Source: JBJXHG01 sp046160865
Lineage (GTDB): Bacteria > Planctomycetota > UBA1135 > GCA-002686595
NCBI GenBank assembly: GCA_046160865.1
Contig: JBJXHG010000014.1
Location: 1 to 24,892, forward strand
Direction: 5' to 3'
DNA length: 24,892 bases
The stretch's first letter is position 1, and every line of letters starts with the position of its first letter. This document shows positions 7,621 through 17,500 of the stretch, piece after piece. The notes under the pieces are model-generated. The model had not been told where the DNA came from, did not search any database, and saw nothing but the letters and a program-made list of their open reading frames with translations. The translations under genes and the position numbers were made by a program.

Positions 7621-7639
7621 CCTCCAGCGCGCTGTGAGG
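7621..7639. terminator. Small hairpin between convergent DUF481 and GH20-like genes
   Basis: CCTCCAG (7621-7627) pairs with CTG-t-GAGG (7632-7639) around loop CGCG, with one bulged T. It fills the 25-bp gap between two convergent stop codons and may act as a bidirectional terminator. There is no T-tract on either side. Confidence 0.3.
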
Positions 7640-7640
7640 T

Positions 7641-9413
7641 TCACGCGAGCGCGTCGAGCACGTCCGTGAGCCAGCTCGCGGACTCGACGCGCCCGCCCGA
7701 CCGATTGCGCAGCGCCCACAGGCGCGCGTGCTCGGCGACGAGCGGCGCGAGCTCCTCGGCCAGCTCCACCCGTGCTGGGAGCGCGGTGATCGGCGCTCCC
7801 GGTGCTGCGTTGCAGCGCGAGAGCCCCAAGCGACACGCGAACGCGAGGAGATCGGCGGCCCACGCGAGCTCCTCGCGCGCGATCTCGCCTGCGCTGCCCG
7901 CCGGCCGCGCATCCGCGAGCGCACGCCGCTGCGCGCGCACGTAGTCGAGTGCCGTGTGCAGGTCTGCCGCGCGCAGGCCGGGCATCCGCGGATGCGGCAG
8001 TGGCTCGCTGGCGAACGCGAGCAAGAAGAACAAGGCCGAGCCGTTCGTCGCGCCGGGTGCGGCGAGTCGGTACGCATCGCCCAGCGCACAGGCGACGCGC
8101 CCGAGCACGTGCGCTTCGTCGCGCAAGATCCACGTGTCGAGCGCGAGCGCGAGATCGAACGTCGCGTCGTCCGCGCTCGCCGCGTTCCAACCAGCTCCGG
8201 CTCCCAGGAGCCAACCGGCATAGCTGACGGAGAGCGGCTGCAAGTGCCCGCGGTCGCCCCAATCGGTGACGAGATAGCCGTGCGCGCCTCCGCGCACGCC
8301 CGCGCGCGCCGCAGACGCCACGTTCGCGCGCATGTTCGCCGTGCGACCGGCGATGCTCTGCCAGCTCGATGTGCCGGGGCAGACGTAGAATGCGCGTCCA
8401 CTCGCGCGTGCAGCGCGCACGTCGCGCTCGAAATCGTGGTCCGCGTCGTAGCCCCACAAGCGCAACGTGACGTCGTCCGGCAACTCGGCCGCGCGCTCGG
8501 GTGACTGCAGCACGACGTCGCCCCACATGTGGATGCGCCGCCCGCGCTCGGCGGCGAGACGGTGCACGGCGCGTACGTGCTCGAGGTACACGCTCGTCGT
8601 GCCGCGCTCGGCGCACGCCGCGCGCGAGCGTCCGCGGCCGATGTCGAACGTCTCGTCGAGCCCGACGTCGAGCTCGCGCGTGCGGAAGCAGGGCAGCAGT
8701 TGGTCGTAGAGATCGGCGATCAACGCGAGCACGTCCGGGTCACTCGGGCACAAGCTGAACGGCTCGATGCGGCGGCTGAACGCGTGCTGCACGCCTTCGG
8801 GAACCTCGGCGAGCATCCGGTAGCGCGGGTGCGAGAGCCAGCGGTGCATGTGCCCGAGGCTCTGCTGGTTCGGCACGAGAGCGATGCCGCGCTGCGCGCA
8901 GTGGTCGTCGAGCGCGCGCGCTTCCTCGGGCGTGACCGGGCTCGCGCCCTCCCACACGCTTTCATGGCCGCGGTACGCGAACGTGTGCTCGGTGTAGAGC
9001 GTGAGCTCGTTCACCTTGAGGCTCGCGAGCGTGTCGACGAGCGCGCGCAACGTCTCCATCGTCGGGACCTTCGTGCGGCTGACATCGATCAGCACGCCGC
9101 GCCGCTCGAAGTCGGGCGCGTCGTCGATCGTCGCGCAGGCGATCGAGCCGTCGGCCGCCATGCCGTCCGAGAGCTCGCGCAGTTGTGCGAGGGTCGCCTC
9201 GGCATAGCGCTCACCCTGCTCCGTCGCCGACACGATCGAGGTGCCGCCGCCCGCGACGACGAGCCTGTACGCCTGCGCAGTGAGGCTCGCGTCGCGCACG
9301 CGGTGCGGCGCCGAACGCAGCGCGGCGACCGGTACACGCGCCCCGTCGAGCTCGACGCGACGCGGCCGAGGCCACAGCCGCGTGTATGGAGCGGGAAGCT
9401 GCGAGTTCTGCAT
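7641..9413 (-). CDS. GH20-like beta-N-acetylhexosaminidase family protein
   Basis: This 590-residue protein has a short N-terminal alpha/beta domain (about 1-95) and then a TIM barrel of the glycoside hydrolase 20 type starting at GVLIDVSRTKVPTMETL (about residue 106). The acid/base pair of GH20 appears as D253-E254 in LDVGLDETFDIG, on the expected strand after NQQSLGHMHRWL. Family members release terminal N-acetylhexosamines. No signal peptide is seen, so the enzyme may act in the cytoplasm, which is unusual for GH20. I chose the ATG at 9413; the open frame runs on to about 10400, but that extension is Arg-rich and overlaps the real gene on the other strand. The exact substrate is unknown. 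Confidence 0.82.
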   Translation of the reverse strand: MQNSQLPAPYTRLWPRPRRVELDGARVPVAALRSAPHRVRDASLTAQAYRLVVAGGGTSIVSATEQGERYAEATLAQLRELSDGMAADGSIACATIDDAPDFERRGVLIDVSRTKVPTMETLRALVDTLASLKVNELTLYTEHTFAYRGHESVWEGASPVTPEEARALDDHCAQRGIALVPNQQSLGHMHRWLSHPRYRMLAEVPEGVQHAFSRRIEPFSLCPSDPDVLALIADLYDQLLPCFRTRELDVGLDETFDIGRGRSRAACAERGTTSVYLEHVRAVHRLAAERGRRIHMWGDVVLQSPERAAELPDDVTLRLWGYDADHDFERDVRAARASGRAFYVCPGTSSWQSIAGRTANMRANVASAARAGVRGGAHGYLVTDWGDRGHLQPLSVSYAGWLLGAGAGWNAASADDATFDLALALDTWILRDEAHVLGRVACALGDAYRLAAPGATNGSALFFLLAFASEPLPHPRMPGLRAADLHTALDYVRAQRRALADARPAGSAGEIAREELAWAADLLAFACRLGLSRCNAAPGAPITALPARVELAEELAPLVAEHARLWALRNRSGGRVESASWLTDVLDALA

Positions 9414-9869
9414 CGTGCGTCGAGAGTCCGTTGGTGCAGTGCGGAAATCAAGGCGCCGGTTCGCGCTGGCTTTCCTTCTGCGAGCGCGAGCGCGAACCGT
9501 CCATCGGTGGTGTCTGGTGCCTCGTAGTCGTCCGGTCGCTGCGCGGGGCATCGGTCCCTCGTATTGCTCCGCTGTCGTAGCGCTGGACGTCGATTTCGCG
9601 CACTCGCCGAACCTCGTCGAACCGTGAACCGATCGAGGGGCGCGCCGGTCGTGTGTTCGTCCTAGCGCGCCGCTCGCTCCCACCAGCTTCCACGTCGTCG
9701 TCGACACGTCGTCGACTATCGCGTCGCGCGCCTCGCCGCTCGCGCGGCGCAATTCGAAGTTTTCTCCGCGCGCGCGCGTTGCGCAGATCGCCGAATTGCG
9801 GCGCACCGCATCTTGCAGGCCCGCACAAGGGGCACGAGAATCGAGCACGGAGTGCGCAGGAGCAGGTTC
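9414..9869. other. 456-bp divergent intergenic region with a hairpin
   Basis: No gene is visible between the divergent GH20-like and secreted-protein genes. It contains an 11-bp perfect inverted repeat (CGGTTCGCGCT at 9457-9467, AGCGCGAACCG at 9489-9499, 21-nt loop) about 45 bp upstream of the GH20-like start. That position could place it in the leader of the GH20 mRNA or make it an operator. A local CGTCGTCGTCGAC/CGTCGTCGAC near-direct repeat also lies in the middle. Both promoters must be here, but I cannot assign -35 and -10 boxes. Confidence 0.45.
9859..9866 (+). promoter_or_regulatory. Ribosome binding site of the Cys-module secreted protein gene
   Basis: The purine-rich AGGAGCAGG block ends a few bases before the ATG at 9870 and decides this start over in-frame codons upstream. 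Confidence 0.6.
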
Positions 9870-10967
9870 ATGAACACATCGCGTGCACGATGCTCGATCT
9901 ACACCGCTTTCGTCGTCGTCGCGCTGGGTTCGCCGCGAGCCGCTGCGCAGAGCGTTTACATCGACCTCGGCTCGGGATTCGCCCCGAGCTCGAGCTACGC
10001 AGCCGCGTCGGGAATCCCGGGCTACTGGAATCGACTCGGCGGGCTGGTTACGAGCATGCCGTTGCTCGACCTGAGCGCGCAGCCGACCCAGATCGTCGCG
10101 CATGCGGAAGACTGCGATTGGGGCGGCATCGACTCCCCGACCACCGAAGGAGACGATGAAGCGCTCCTCGACGACTGGCACTACGCCGACTGCGCGTTCG
10201 CCACTCCGCGTACGATCATCACTGGGCTCGCAGCCGGCACGTACCGCGTGTTCGCGTATCCGCCGGGAGACGGCGGAGGCCCGATGAGCGTAAGCGCGTA
10301 TTTGAGCCCCGGCGGCCCGCAGGGAGGTGTCACTATCCCCGCGCAGGCTCCCTTCCCGGGCTCGTTTGACAACTGGATCGTCGGCGTCTTCGACCTCCAT
10401 GTCGAGGCCAACGACACCGGACTGTCGCTTGGCTACAGCGCTTCGAACCGAGGATTCACTGGTTTCCAGATCGTGCGCTTCGGCGAAGCACCTCTGGCCG
10501 GCACCGCGTATTGCTTCGGCGACGGCACCGGCGCGACGTGCCCGTGCGGCAATCCGGGCAATGCCGGCCGCGGCTGCGCGAACTTGACGGATTCGCGCGG
10601 AGCGCTGCTCGCCGCGATCGGCACGCCGAGCGTCTTAGCCGACACGCTGACGTTGATGACGACGTCGATGTCCGGCTTCCAGTCGTGGTATTTCCAAGGC
10701 ACGGCGCAGGACGCGCTGCCGTTCGGCCGCGGGATCCAGTGCCTCTCCGGAACGATCGTGCGGGTGGGGATGAAGGGCCTCATGGGCGGCGCGTCGTCGA
10801 ATCCGTCGGGCGTCGACTTGCCGATCTCCGTGAAAGGCGCCGTTCCGCCGGCGGGCGGCACGCGGCACTACCAGGTCGCGTACCGGCAGGTGAACCCACC
10901 GTGCACGCCGACGCCGATCTCGAACACGAACCGGACGAACGGCGTGACGATCGTGTGGACGCCATGA
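9870..10967 (+). CDS. Secreted protein with planctomycete-type Cys-rich C-terminal module
   Basis: This 365-residue protein has a signal peptide ending at about residue 26 (VVVALGSPRAAAQ). Residues 27-205 form a jelly-roll-like or lectin-like domain (VYIDLGSGFAPSSSY ... GFTGFQIVRFGE). The C-terminal 150 residues carry a module beginning GTAYCFGDGTGATCPCGN at 212, with C215, C224, C226, C236 and C291, and the feature GIQCLSGTIVRVG. I recall this CFGDG-CPCGN module in many secreted proteins of certain planctomycetes; it is probably disulfide-bonded in the mature protein. No catalytic motif is visible; an adhesive or surface role is a guess. It is a single gene with its own ribosome binding site, divergent from the GH20-like gene. 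Confidence 0.8.
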   Translation: MNTSRARCSIYTAFVVVALGSPRAAAQSVYIDLGSGFAPSSSYAAASGIPGYWNRLGGLVTSMPLLDLSAQPTQIVAHAEDCDWGGIDSPTTEGDDEALLDDWHYADCAFATPRTIITGLAAGTYRVFAYPPGDGGGPMSVSAYLSPGGPQGGVTIPAQAPFPGSFDNWIVGVFDLHVEANDTGLSLGYSASNRGFTGFQIVRFGEAPLAGTAYCFGDGTGATCPCGNPGNAGRGCANLTDSRGALLAAIGTPSVLADTLTLMTTSMSGFQSWYFQGTAQDALPFGRGIQCLSGTIVRVGMKGLMGGASSNPSGVDLPISVKGAVPPAGGTRHYQVAYRQVNPPCTPTPISNTNRTNGVTIVWTP

Positions 10968-11044
10968 CATGGTGAACGTGTCGAGTCTCTGAGGCGGACA
11001 CGGACCGTGTCGTGTGTGTCCTGCACGGCCAAGTTGGTGCCGTT

Positions 11045-11064
11045 ATCGCACGAGCGCGTGCGAT
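11045..11064. terminator. Hairpin between convergent secreted-protein and AddA-like genes
   Basis: ATCGCACG (11045-11052) and CGTGCGAT (11057-11064) form a perfect 8-bp stem with loop AGCG. It lies 7 bp past the AddA-like stop on the minus strand and about 80 bp past the plus-strand secreted-protein gene. It has no T-tract but is the best terminator candidate for both. A second small palindrome (GACACGG-A-CCGTGTC) lies at about 10998-11012. Confidence 0.4.
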
Positions 11065-11071
11065 TCGCGTG

Positions 11072-14000
11072 TCACGGGTCGCCGCGGACGGCGACGACGC
11101 GATCGGCATTCAAGAACCACAGCTCGAAGCGCGGCAGCTCTTCGAGCGAGAGCGCCGCCGCCAGCGCGGCCGGGTACGCGCGTGCTTGCGGTGCGTACTC
11201 GCGCGCGCGGGCGGCGATCTCCGCGTCGCTCTGGACGACGTCGGTCTTGTAATCGGCGATCACGAAGCGCTCGCCGTCCAAATACACGAGATCGATCACG
11301 CCCGAAATGAAACCGAGACAATGCTCGTCCGGCGGAAGCAGGAACGGGAGCTCGCGCGCGACGAGTCGCGGGCCGAGCTGTGCGAGCCGCGCGAACAGCG
11401 CACCGCCGACGATGCGATCGAAGAACAGCACGGCGCGATCGGATGCTTGTGCGTCGAGCGCGCTCTCCCCGGCGACCTCTGCTGCTACGGCGCACCGCCG
11501 GCGCGCGATCTCTTCGTCGCGCGGTGCTTCGAAATCGAACAGCTCGAGCGCACGGTGCAGCGCGCGTCCGGTTGCGGCGGCTGCGCTGGCCGCGTGCGTG
11601 GCGCGCGGCCGCGGCGCGGAGATCGGCTCGACTTCGGCGGACGGGTCGGCCGCGGACGCCGGCCGGCTCCATGGGAGCGCGGCGCGCGTTGCCGCGACGC
11701 GGGCGTCGCGCGCGAGCCGTTGCGCGTCGGCACGCACGCGCGCCATGTCGATCGTCGCATTCGGAAGCGGCCGGGCGCGCTCGACACGGCGTGCATTGCG
11801 CTCGGGCAGGCGCCAGCGCACACCGCAGTGATCGAGCTCGGTGCGCGCCTGGCGCGCGGCGAGCGCCAGTGCGGCTCCCGCGTCTTCCCCCGCGCTGTGC
11901 GCGAGCAGGTCCATGTGACTCTTGCACTCGAGCGGAGGACGGGCGTCGGTGCGCGGCCCGACGCGTCCGAGCAGCACGAGCCGGTTCTTCGCGCGCGTCA
12001 TCGCGACGTACAAGGTGCGCACGCGCTCGGCCGAGTCGGTGCGCTCGCGCCGCGCCGTCACTTGCGAATAACCAGGTGATCCGCGGCCGAAGAACGCGCA
12101 TGCGTCGCGAGCGAGGTCAGCGAGCGGGACCTCGCGGCGGCGCGACTCGGCGTGCAGCGCGGCGAGGTACACCGTGTCGAAGTCGAGGCCCTTGCTCTTG
12201 TGGATCGTCATCACCTGCAGCGCGGATTCGATCTCCTGCCGCGGCCGCGCGTCCTCGTCGTCGCGCTCGTGTGCGCGTGCGTGTGCGAGCGCGCGCAAGT
12301 AACCGCGCGGATCGCCGTCGTCGAGCTCGGCGAGCCAGCGTTCGAAGAAGCGCTCCAGGTGCGCTTGGCGGAACCGGCCGAGGTAGCGCGCGCTCTCCGA
12401 CGCTTCGATCAGCGTCCAGAGCCGCACGTTCTCGACGAACTCATCGGCTGCATCGTCGCGCAGCGAGCGGCGTAGCGCGGCGAGCGTTTGGACCGCTGCG
12501 ACGAGGCTCGCTCCGAAGCCGCCGATGCGCTCGAGACCCGGTACGTCGCGCGGCATGTGCGCCAGTGCGCGCTCGACGGCCGCGAGCACCTCCGGCAGGC
12601 CACGCTCGTCCTCCATCTCTGCGGCGAGCGCGAAGAACTTCTCGGCGGACAGCGGCAGCCACACGGCATCGGGCACCAGGGCCGCGCTCGAGCGCAGGTA
12701 CGTCATGCACGCGAGCGCGTCGTCGGGATCGACGACGGCGCGCACGAGCGCCGCCGCGTCGAGGATCTCGCGCCGGCGGTAGTAGCTCTTCTCGCCGCTC
12801 ACTTCGTACGGCACGCCGGCGTGGCGCAACGCCGCGAGGTACGTTTCGATCGGTCCCATCGTGCGCAGGAGCAGCGCGGACTGGCCGATGTCCGCGCCGG
12901 CCCGCGCCGCCTGCGCGACGTCGCGTGCGATCCAGTCCGCTTCGATCGCATAGGCGGTGTCCGCCGAAGTCTGCGCGAACGCGCGCGTGCTCTCGTCGAG
13001 ATTCCACGACAGCCAGCGCTCGATCGGCGGTCCGTCGTCGGCGCGCGCGGCCACGAGCGGTTCGTAGGCGGGCTGCAGGCCGGGTTGCGCGCGCATCACG
13101 GGCGCGATGGCCTGCTCGACGCCCGCGAGCACGGCGCGCGTGCTGCGATAGTTGACCGACAGTCGCGCGAGCGTGCCGCCTCGCGCCAGCACCTTCTGCA
13201 CGAAGTCTTGGTACGCCGCGAGGTCGGCGTTGCGCCAGCCGTAGATCGATTGCTTCGGATCGCCGACGAGGAACAACCCCGGTTGGCGCGCACCCGGCAT
13301 CGGTTGGAGTGCGAGGTACCACACGAGGTCGCACTGCAAGCCGTCGGTGTCCTGGAACTCGTCGATGCAGACTTGCGTGGTGTGGCGGCGCTCGGCGGCG
13401 GCGATGTTGTCGTGATCGCGGAGCAGATCGCGCGCGTCGCGCAGAAGATCTCCGTAGCTTGCGAGGCCGCGCGCGACGAAACGCCGTCGCAGCTCGGCGA
13501 ACAGCGGCTGCAGCACGCGGTGCGCGGCGCCGACCGTCCTGAGATCGAGCTCGTGGAGCTCGCCCTCGATGCTCGCGAGCTCGAGCGCCGCGCATTCGAC
13601 CTCACGCGCGGCCGGACCGAGCGCCCGCTCCTCGGCGGCGGTGAAGTCCGCTTTCGCCCAGGCGTGCAAGCGCTTGCGCACGTTCGGCGGCCACGGTGCG
13701 AACGCACCCGCGGTGTGGCGGACGACTTCGAGCAGCTCGCGTGCGCCGCGCACGGAGGACGCCGGCGCGGACGCGAGCGGTTGCGCGTGCGCGAGGAACG
13801 TCTGCGCGCGGCGCGCGAGCTCGGCCTGCATCTGCGCGACGGCCGCGGGCGAGCACGGATCGCCGCCGAAGTCTTCCGGTCGTGCGCCGTCCTGCGCGAG
13901 CTGCACGAGCGCTGCTTCCACGCGTGCGGCACCGATCGAAAGGCCGAAGAGCGCGCGCTCGTCGTCGTCCGGCGCGCGCGTCGCGAGCCGTGCGACATGC

Positions 14001-14551
14001 TCGTCCACGACCTCGCGTGCGATCGCGCGCAGCGCACGCCCGTCCACGTCGACGGTCGTATAGGGAGCGAGCCCGGCCTCGAGCGGATGAGCGGCGAGCA
14101 GGCCCTTGCAGAACGCATGGATCGTGTGCACGACGGGCCGATCGAGCGCTGCGGCGAGCGCGCGTGCACGCGCGCGCAGCACGTCCGCGTCCGCGGGCAG
14201 CAAGTCGGCGAACAGTCCGCGTTGGACTTCTCCAGCGGCGAGTCCCGCGAGCGCGCGTGCAAGCCGTGCGCCCATCTCCGCGGCGGCCTTCTCGGTGAAC
14301 GTGATCGCGACGAGTCCGTCGAGCACGTCGCGCGCGATGCGGGCGTCCGTGAGGCCGTTCACACGCGACGCGCACGCGCGCTCCCAGCCGGGGCCGAGGC
14401 ACCACGTCACGAGGCGAGCGACGAGCGCGGTCGTCTTGCCCGTGCCCGCGCCGGCTTCGAGCACGAGCGGTGCGTCGAATTGGGAGCACGCCGAGCGACG
14501 CGCAGTGGCGTCTTCGTCCTCGCGGCTCGATTCATCTTCGACGCGCGTCAT
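11072..14551 (-). CDS. AddA/RecB-like UvrD-family helicase-nuclease
   Basis: This 1159-residue protein is an SF1 helicase fused to a RecB-type nuclease and acts with the gene upstream on double-strand break ends. Visible motifs are Walker A AGAGTGKT (33-40), motif Ia AITFTEKAAAEMGARL (82-97), motif II DEFQD (397-401), motif III GDPKQSIYGWR (430-440), NYRS (467-470), motif V TIHKSKGLDFD (782-792) and motif VI YVAMTRAKNRL (848-858). The C-terminal nuclease has D1087 (GVIDLVY), D1100 and K1102 (IADYKTD) and Q1122-x3-Y1126. The ATG at 14551 overlaps the stop of the AddB-like gene by 4 bp; the longer open frame beyond it is a shadow. Length matches AddA. RecB is an alternative, but the AddB-like partner favours AddA. 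Confidence 0.93.
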   Translation of the reverse strand: MTRVEDESSREDEDATARRSACSQFDAPLVLEAGAGTGKTTALVARLVTWCLGPGWERACASRVNGLTDARIARDVLDGLVAITFTEKAAAEMGARLARALAGLAAGEVQRGLFADLLPADADVLRARARALAAALDRPVVHTIHAFCKGLLAAHPLEAGLAPYTTVDVDGRALRAIAREVVDEHVARLATRAPDDDERALFGLSIGAARVEAALVQLAQDGARPEDFGGDPCSPAAVAQMQAELARRAQTFLAHAQPLASAPASSVRGARELLEVVRHTAGAFAPWPPNVRKRLHAWAKADFTAAEERALGPAAREVECAALELASIEGELHELDLRTVGAAHRVLQPLFAELRRRFVARGLASYGDLLRDARDLLRDHDNIAAAERRHTTQVCIDEFQDTDGLQCDLVWYLALQPMPGARQPGLFLVGDPKQSIYGWRNADLAAYQDFVQKVLARGGTLARLSVNYRSTRAVLAGVEQAIAPVMRAQPGLQPAYEPLVAARADDGPPIERWLSWNLDESTRAFAQTSADTAYAIEADWIARDVAQAARAGADIGQSALLLRTMGPIETYLAALRHAGVPYEVSGEKSYYRRREILDAAALVRAVVDPDDALACMTYLRSSAALVPDAVWLPLSAEKFFALAAEMEDERGLPEVLAAVERALAHMPRDVPGLERIGGFGASLVAAVQTLAALRRSLRDDAADEFVENVRLWTLIEASESARYLGRFRQAHLERFFERWLAELDDGDPRGYLRALAHARAHERDDEDARPRQEIESALQVMTIHKSKGLDFDTVYLAALHAESRRREVPLADLARDACAFFGRGSPGYSQVTARRERTDSAERVRTLYVAMTRAKNRLVLLGRVGPRTDARPPLECKSHMDLLAHSAGEDAGAALALAARQARTELDHCGVRWRLPERNARRVERARPLPNATIDMARVRADAQRLARDARVAATRAALPWSRPASAADPSAEVEPISAPRPRATHAASAAAATGRALHRALELFDFEAPRDEEIARRRCAVAAEVAGESALDAQASDRAVLFFDRIVGGALFARLAQLGPRLVARELPFLLPPDEHCLGFISGVIDLVYLDGERFVIADYKTDVVQSDAEIAARAREYAPQARAYPAALAAALSLEELPRFELWFLNADRVVAVRGDP

Positions 14552-17500
14552 GCGCCGTCTCCGTCGGTCGTGCCGCCGTCGGCCGAGCGTCCGATGTCCC
14601 ACAACTCGATCAGCGCGCGCTCGGGTGTCGAGAGGTCGGGATTGCCGCGCGCGGTGCCGATCCACGCACGCAAGCGCGCGCGCGCACCCGAGTCGCCGCG
14701 GATGCACGCCTCCGACACCGAGCACAGCTCGCACGCGCGCGGCTCCTGCACGAGATCGCTCTCGAGCAAGCGCGGCACGAACGCACCCGCATGCCACGCG
14801 GAGAACAAGGTGCGCAGTGCCGTGCGGAACACGGGCTCGATCTGCGCATCGTCGTGCGCGAGCTCGACGCTGCGGTGCACTGCGGCGAGATCCGGATCCA
14901 GGTACAAGTAGCGTCCGATCCCGCCCGGGCCGGCAGCGCGGGCGTAGGCCGCGCCCTGGAGGAGTTCGGCCCGCGCGAGTGCGGCGAGCATGTGCTTGCG
15001 GCGCGTCTCGTCCTTCGCCGCGGTGGAGAGCGGCGCACCGGTCTTGAAGTCGGTCGTGATCGTCGCGCTCGCCACGCGTTCCACGCGGTCGGCGCGAAAC
15101 CGTAGCGCGTGCGCGTGCGGCGTTCCGATGTCGCACGCGATCTCGATCGCGCCGTCGGCTTCCGTCGCGACGAGATCGCTCGGGTGTGCGGCGAGCCATG
15201 CCAGTGCCACGTCGACCTGACGCCGTGCTTCGGCGGCCAGGATCGGCGCGAGTCCCTGAGGACCGCCGCCTTCCTCCGCGAGCACGACGCGCGCCGTGGA
15301 CAGGAGCACGGCGTCGATCGGCGCCGGTGCGCGTTGCAGCTCATCGAGCGCGCGGTGCACCGTGATGCCGAGCACGCGCGCGTCGAGCAGCGTGGGCTCG
15401 AGCAACGGGTCGGGCAAGCGGTCGATGCGCAGCATGCGCGTGACGAGCGTGCGCCACGGGCACGCGGCGAGCCTCTCGAGTGCAGTGACGTACGGATCCT
15501 TGTGGCGCGGATCGGTGCCGGGGCCGAGCGCGCCCGTGAAACCGAAGTACGGCCCGAGCGCGCCGCGGCCGGGCGCGCTGTCGATCTCGTGCGAGGCGAG
15601 CACGCGCGCGCGCGCGATCGCGTGCGCCGGCGGCGTGGCGAAGCCTTGCGCAGCGCGCGCTTCTTCGAGCGCGAGCGCGAGCGCGGCCTCGAAGCCGTCG
15701 CCAGCGCCGGCGAGTCCCGCGAGAATCGCCCACTCGTGCGCTGGGCGCGGCGCGGTTCGGCCCGCGCTCGCGTGCAGCGCGAACACCGCTGGTGCGGGCG
15801 TCGCGCGCGCTTGCTCGGCGGCGACGAACGGCGACGTCAGGAGCTCGCGTCCGTCCGCGCCGGCGTCCGACCACGACAGCGTGACCGCCCTGCCGGCGCG
15901 CACGAGCGACTCGAACAGCACGTGCTCCTCGTCGTGGCCAGCGCGCTTGGCCGGCAAATCCGGCAGCACGGCCGCGAGCGCCGTCCGCAACTCGTCGGAG
16001 AGCAGCGGATCCAGGGCGACACGGCGCGGGAACGCTCCTTGGTTCAACCCGACGACGAACACGTGCTCGAACGTGCGCGCGCGCGCTTCGGTCACGGAGA
16101 GGCACTGCACGCCGCCGGCGCCGTGCACACCTTCAGGCGGCGCGTGCTGTATGGCCGCGCTGACCGCCTGCGCGAAGAGCCGCGCGAATTCCTCCGCGTC
16201 GAGCTCGAAGTCCGCCGGCACGTCCGCGGAGAGCGTGTCGAGCGCGAGCTCGACGTGCGCGCGTGCGCGGGAGTCCGCCGGCCACGCGAGCGGTGCATCG
16301 AGCCAGCGGGCGAGCGCGGCGGAGTGTTCGGCGAAAACGGCGCGCCGCGGCAGCGCGGCCTGCGCTGCCTCGAGCGCCCGCGCGCGCGGAGCGTCGAACG
16401 CGCGCAGGTGGGCGGCGCCAGCCTTGCGCGCCGCGAGGAGTAGCGCGCGCTGTGCACGCGCATCCATATCGAGCAGGTCGAGCGCGCGCTCGGTCTCGAT
16501 CTCCGCTCCGCGCTGCACGAACTCGGCGACGCGCAACGCACGGCGTGCGGCGCGGTCCGCGAAGCCAGGTGTGCCGGGCGCCGCGTAGGGGATCGCAAGG
16601 CGGCCGAAGTGCACGCGGATCCACGCGCGCCAAGGATCGAGGTCGCGCGCAACGAGCGCGATCGCCTCTGGTGCGAGGCCGCGCTCGAGCAGCGCGTGGA
16701 TGCGCTCGGCGACGGCGCGCAGCTCCGACGATGGGTCCGTCGCGCGCAGCAGCTCCGGCTCGTGTTTCGGGGGCACCGCAACGCGCGCCGGCGGCACGCC
16801 GAGTCGCTCACGCACGCGCGCGCCGAAGGTCGAGCCGCACGCGAGCTCGGCGACGTCGTCGTGCACGACGCGCGTGCCGGGGGCGCGCGCGAGGAGCTCG
16901 AGCAAATCGAGCGCGCGGCCGGTCGCGTCGAGGAATCCGTGGATCCAGATCTCGTCGTTGCGCAGGAGGCTGGGTGCGTCGTGGAGCGCGTTCGCCGCAG
17001 CGGCAAAGAGCGCAGCCGTCTTGCCGAAGCCGTCACGCGCGAGCTCAGTCGCGGCGCGCTCGGCCGTGCGCACGAGCGCCGCGGCGCGCGCGCGCGCGCT
17101 GGGCGGTGCGCTCGCAACGTCCGCTGCCTCGAGGAGCGCGGGTGCGAGCGCGGGCTCGAAGCCGGCGTCGAAGAAGTCGGCGATCGTCGCGACGACGGCT
17201 GCGTACGGCTCGTCGAGATGCCCGAGTTCCCGCACGAGCGCCGGCTCGGCGCGCGCGGCCCGGCGCACGGAGACTTCGAAGAGCGCAGCGCCGCGCGGTG
17301 CGGGCCGTCCGGCGCGCGCGAGGATCAGGCCGGCGTACGACGTGAGTGTCGACACCGTCGCGCCAGCGGTCGGACCGCTCGCGTGGGCGATCCGCGCGCC
17401 GAGGTGGCTGCGCAGGCTGTGCGAAGGCACGACGATGCGCAGCGTGCGCGCGAGCTCCGCCGGGTTCGCTTTGCGCGCGCGGAAGCGGTCGGCAAGCTCG

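Noticed and set aside
9414..10400. N-terminal extension of the GH20-like protein by over 300 residues
   Set aside because: The frame is open but the extension is Arg-rich, has no family similarity and lies antisense to the well-supported secreted-protein gene.
12488..14911. 807-codon plus-strand open frame opposite the AddA-like gene
   Set aside because: It is the antisense shadow of a GC-rich coding region; composition is Arg/Glu/Gly/Ala-rich without any motif, whereas the minus strand shows all helicase motifs.
14552..15199. N-terminal extension of the AddA-like protein
   Set aside because: It overlaps the nuclease-domain end of the AddB-like gene on the same strand in another frame. The ATG at 14551 gives a Walker A at residue 33, as expected for the family.
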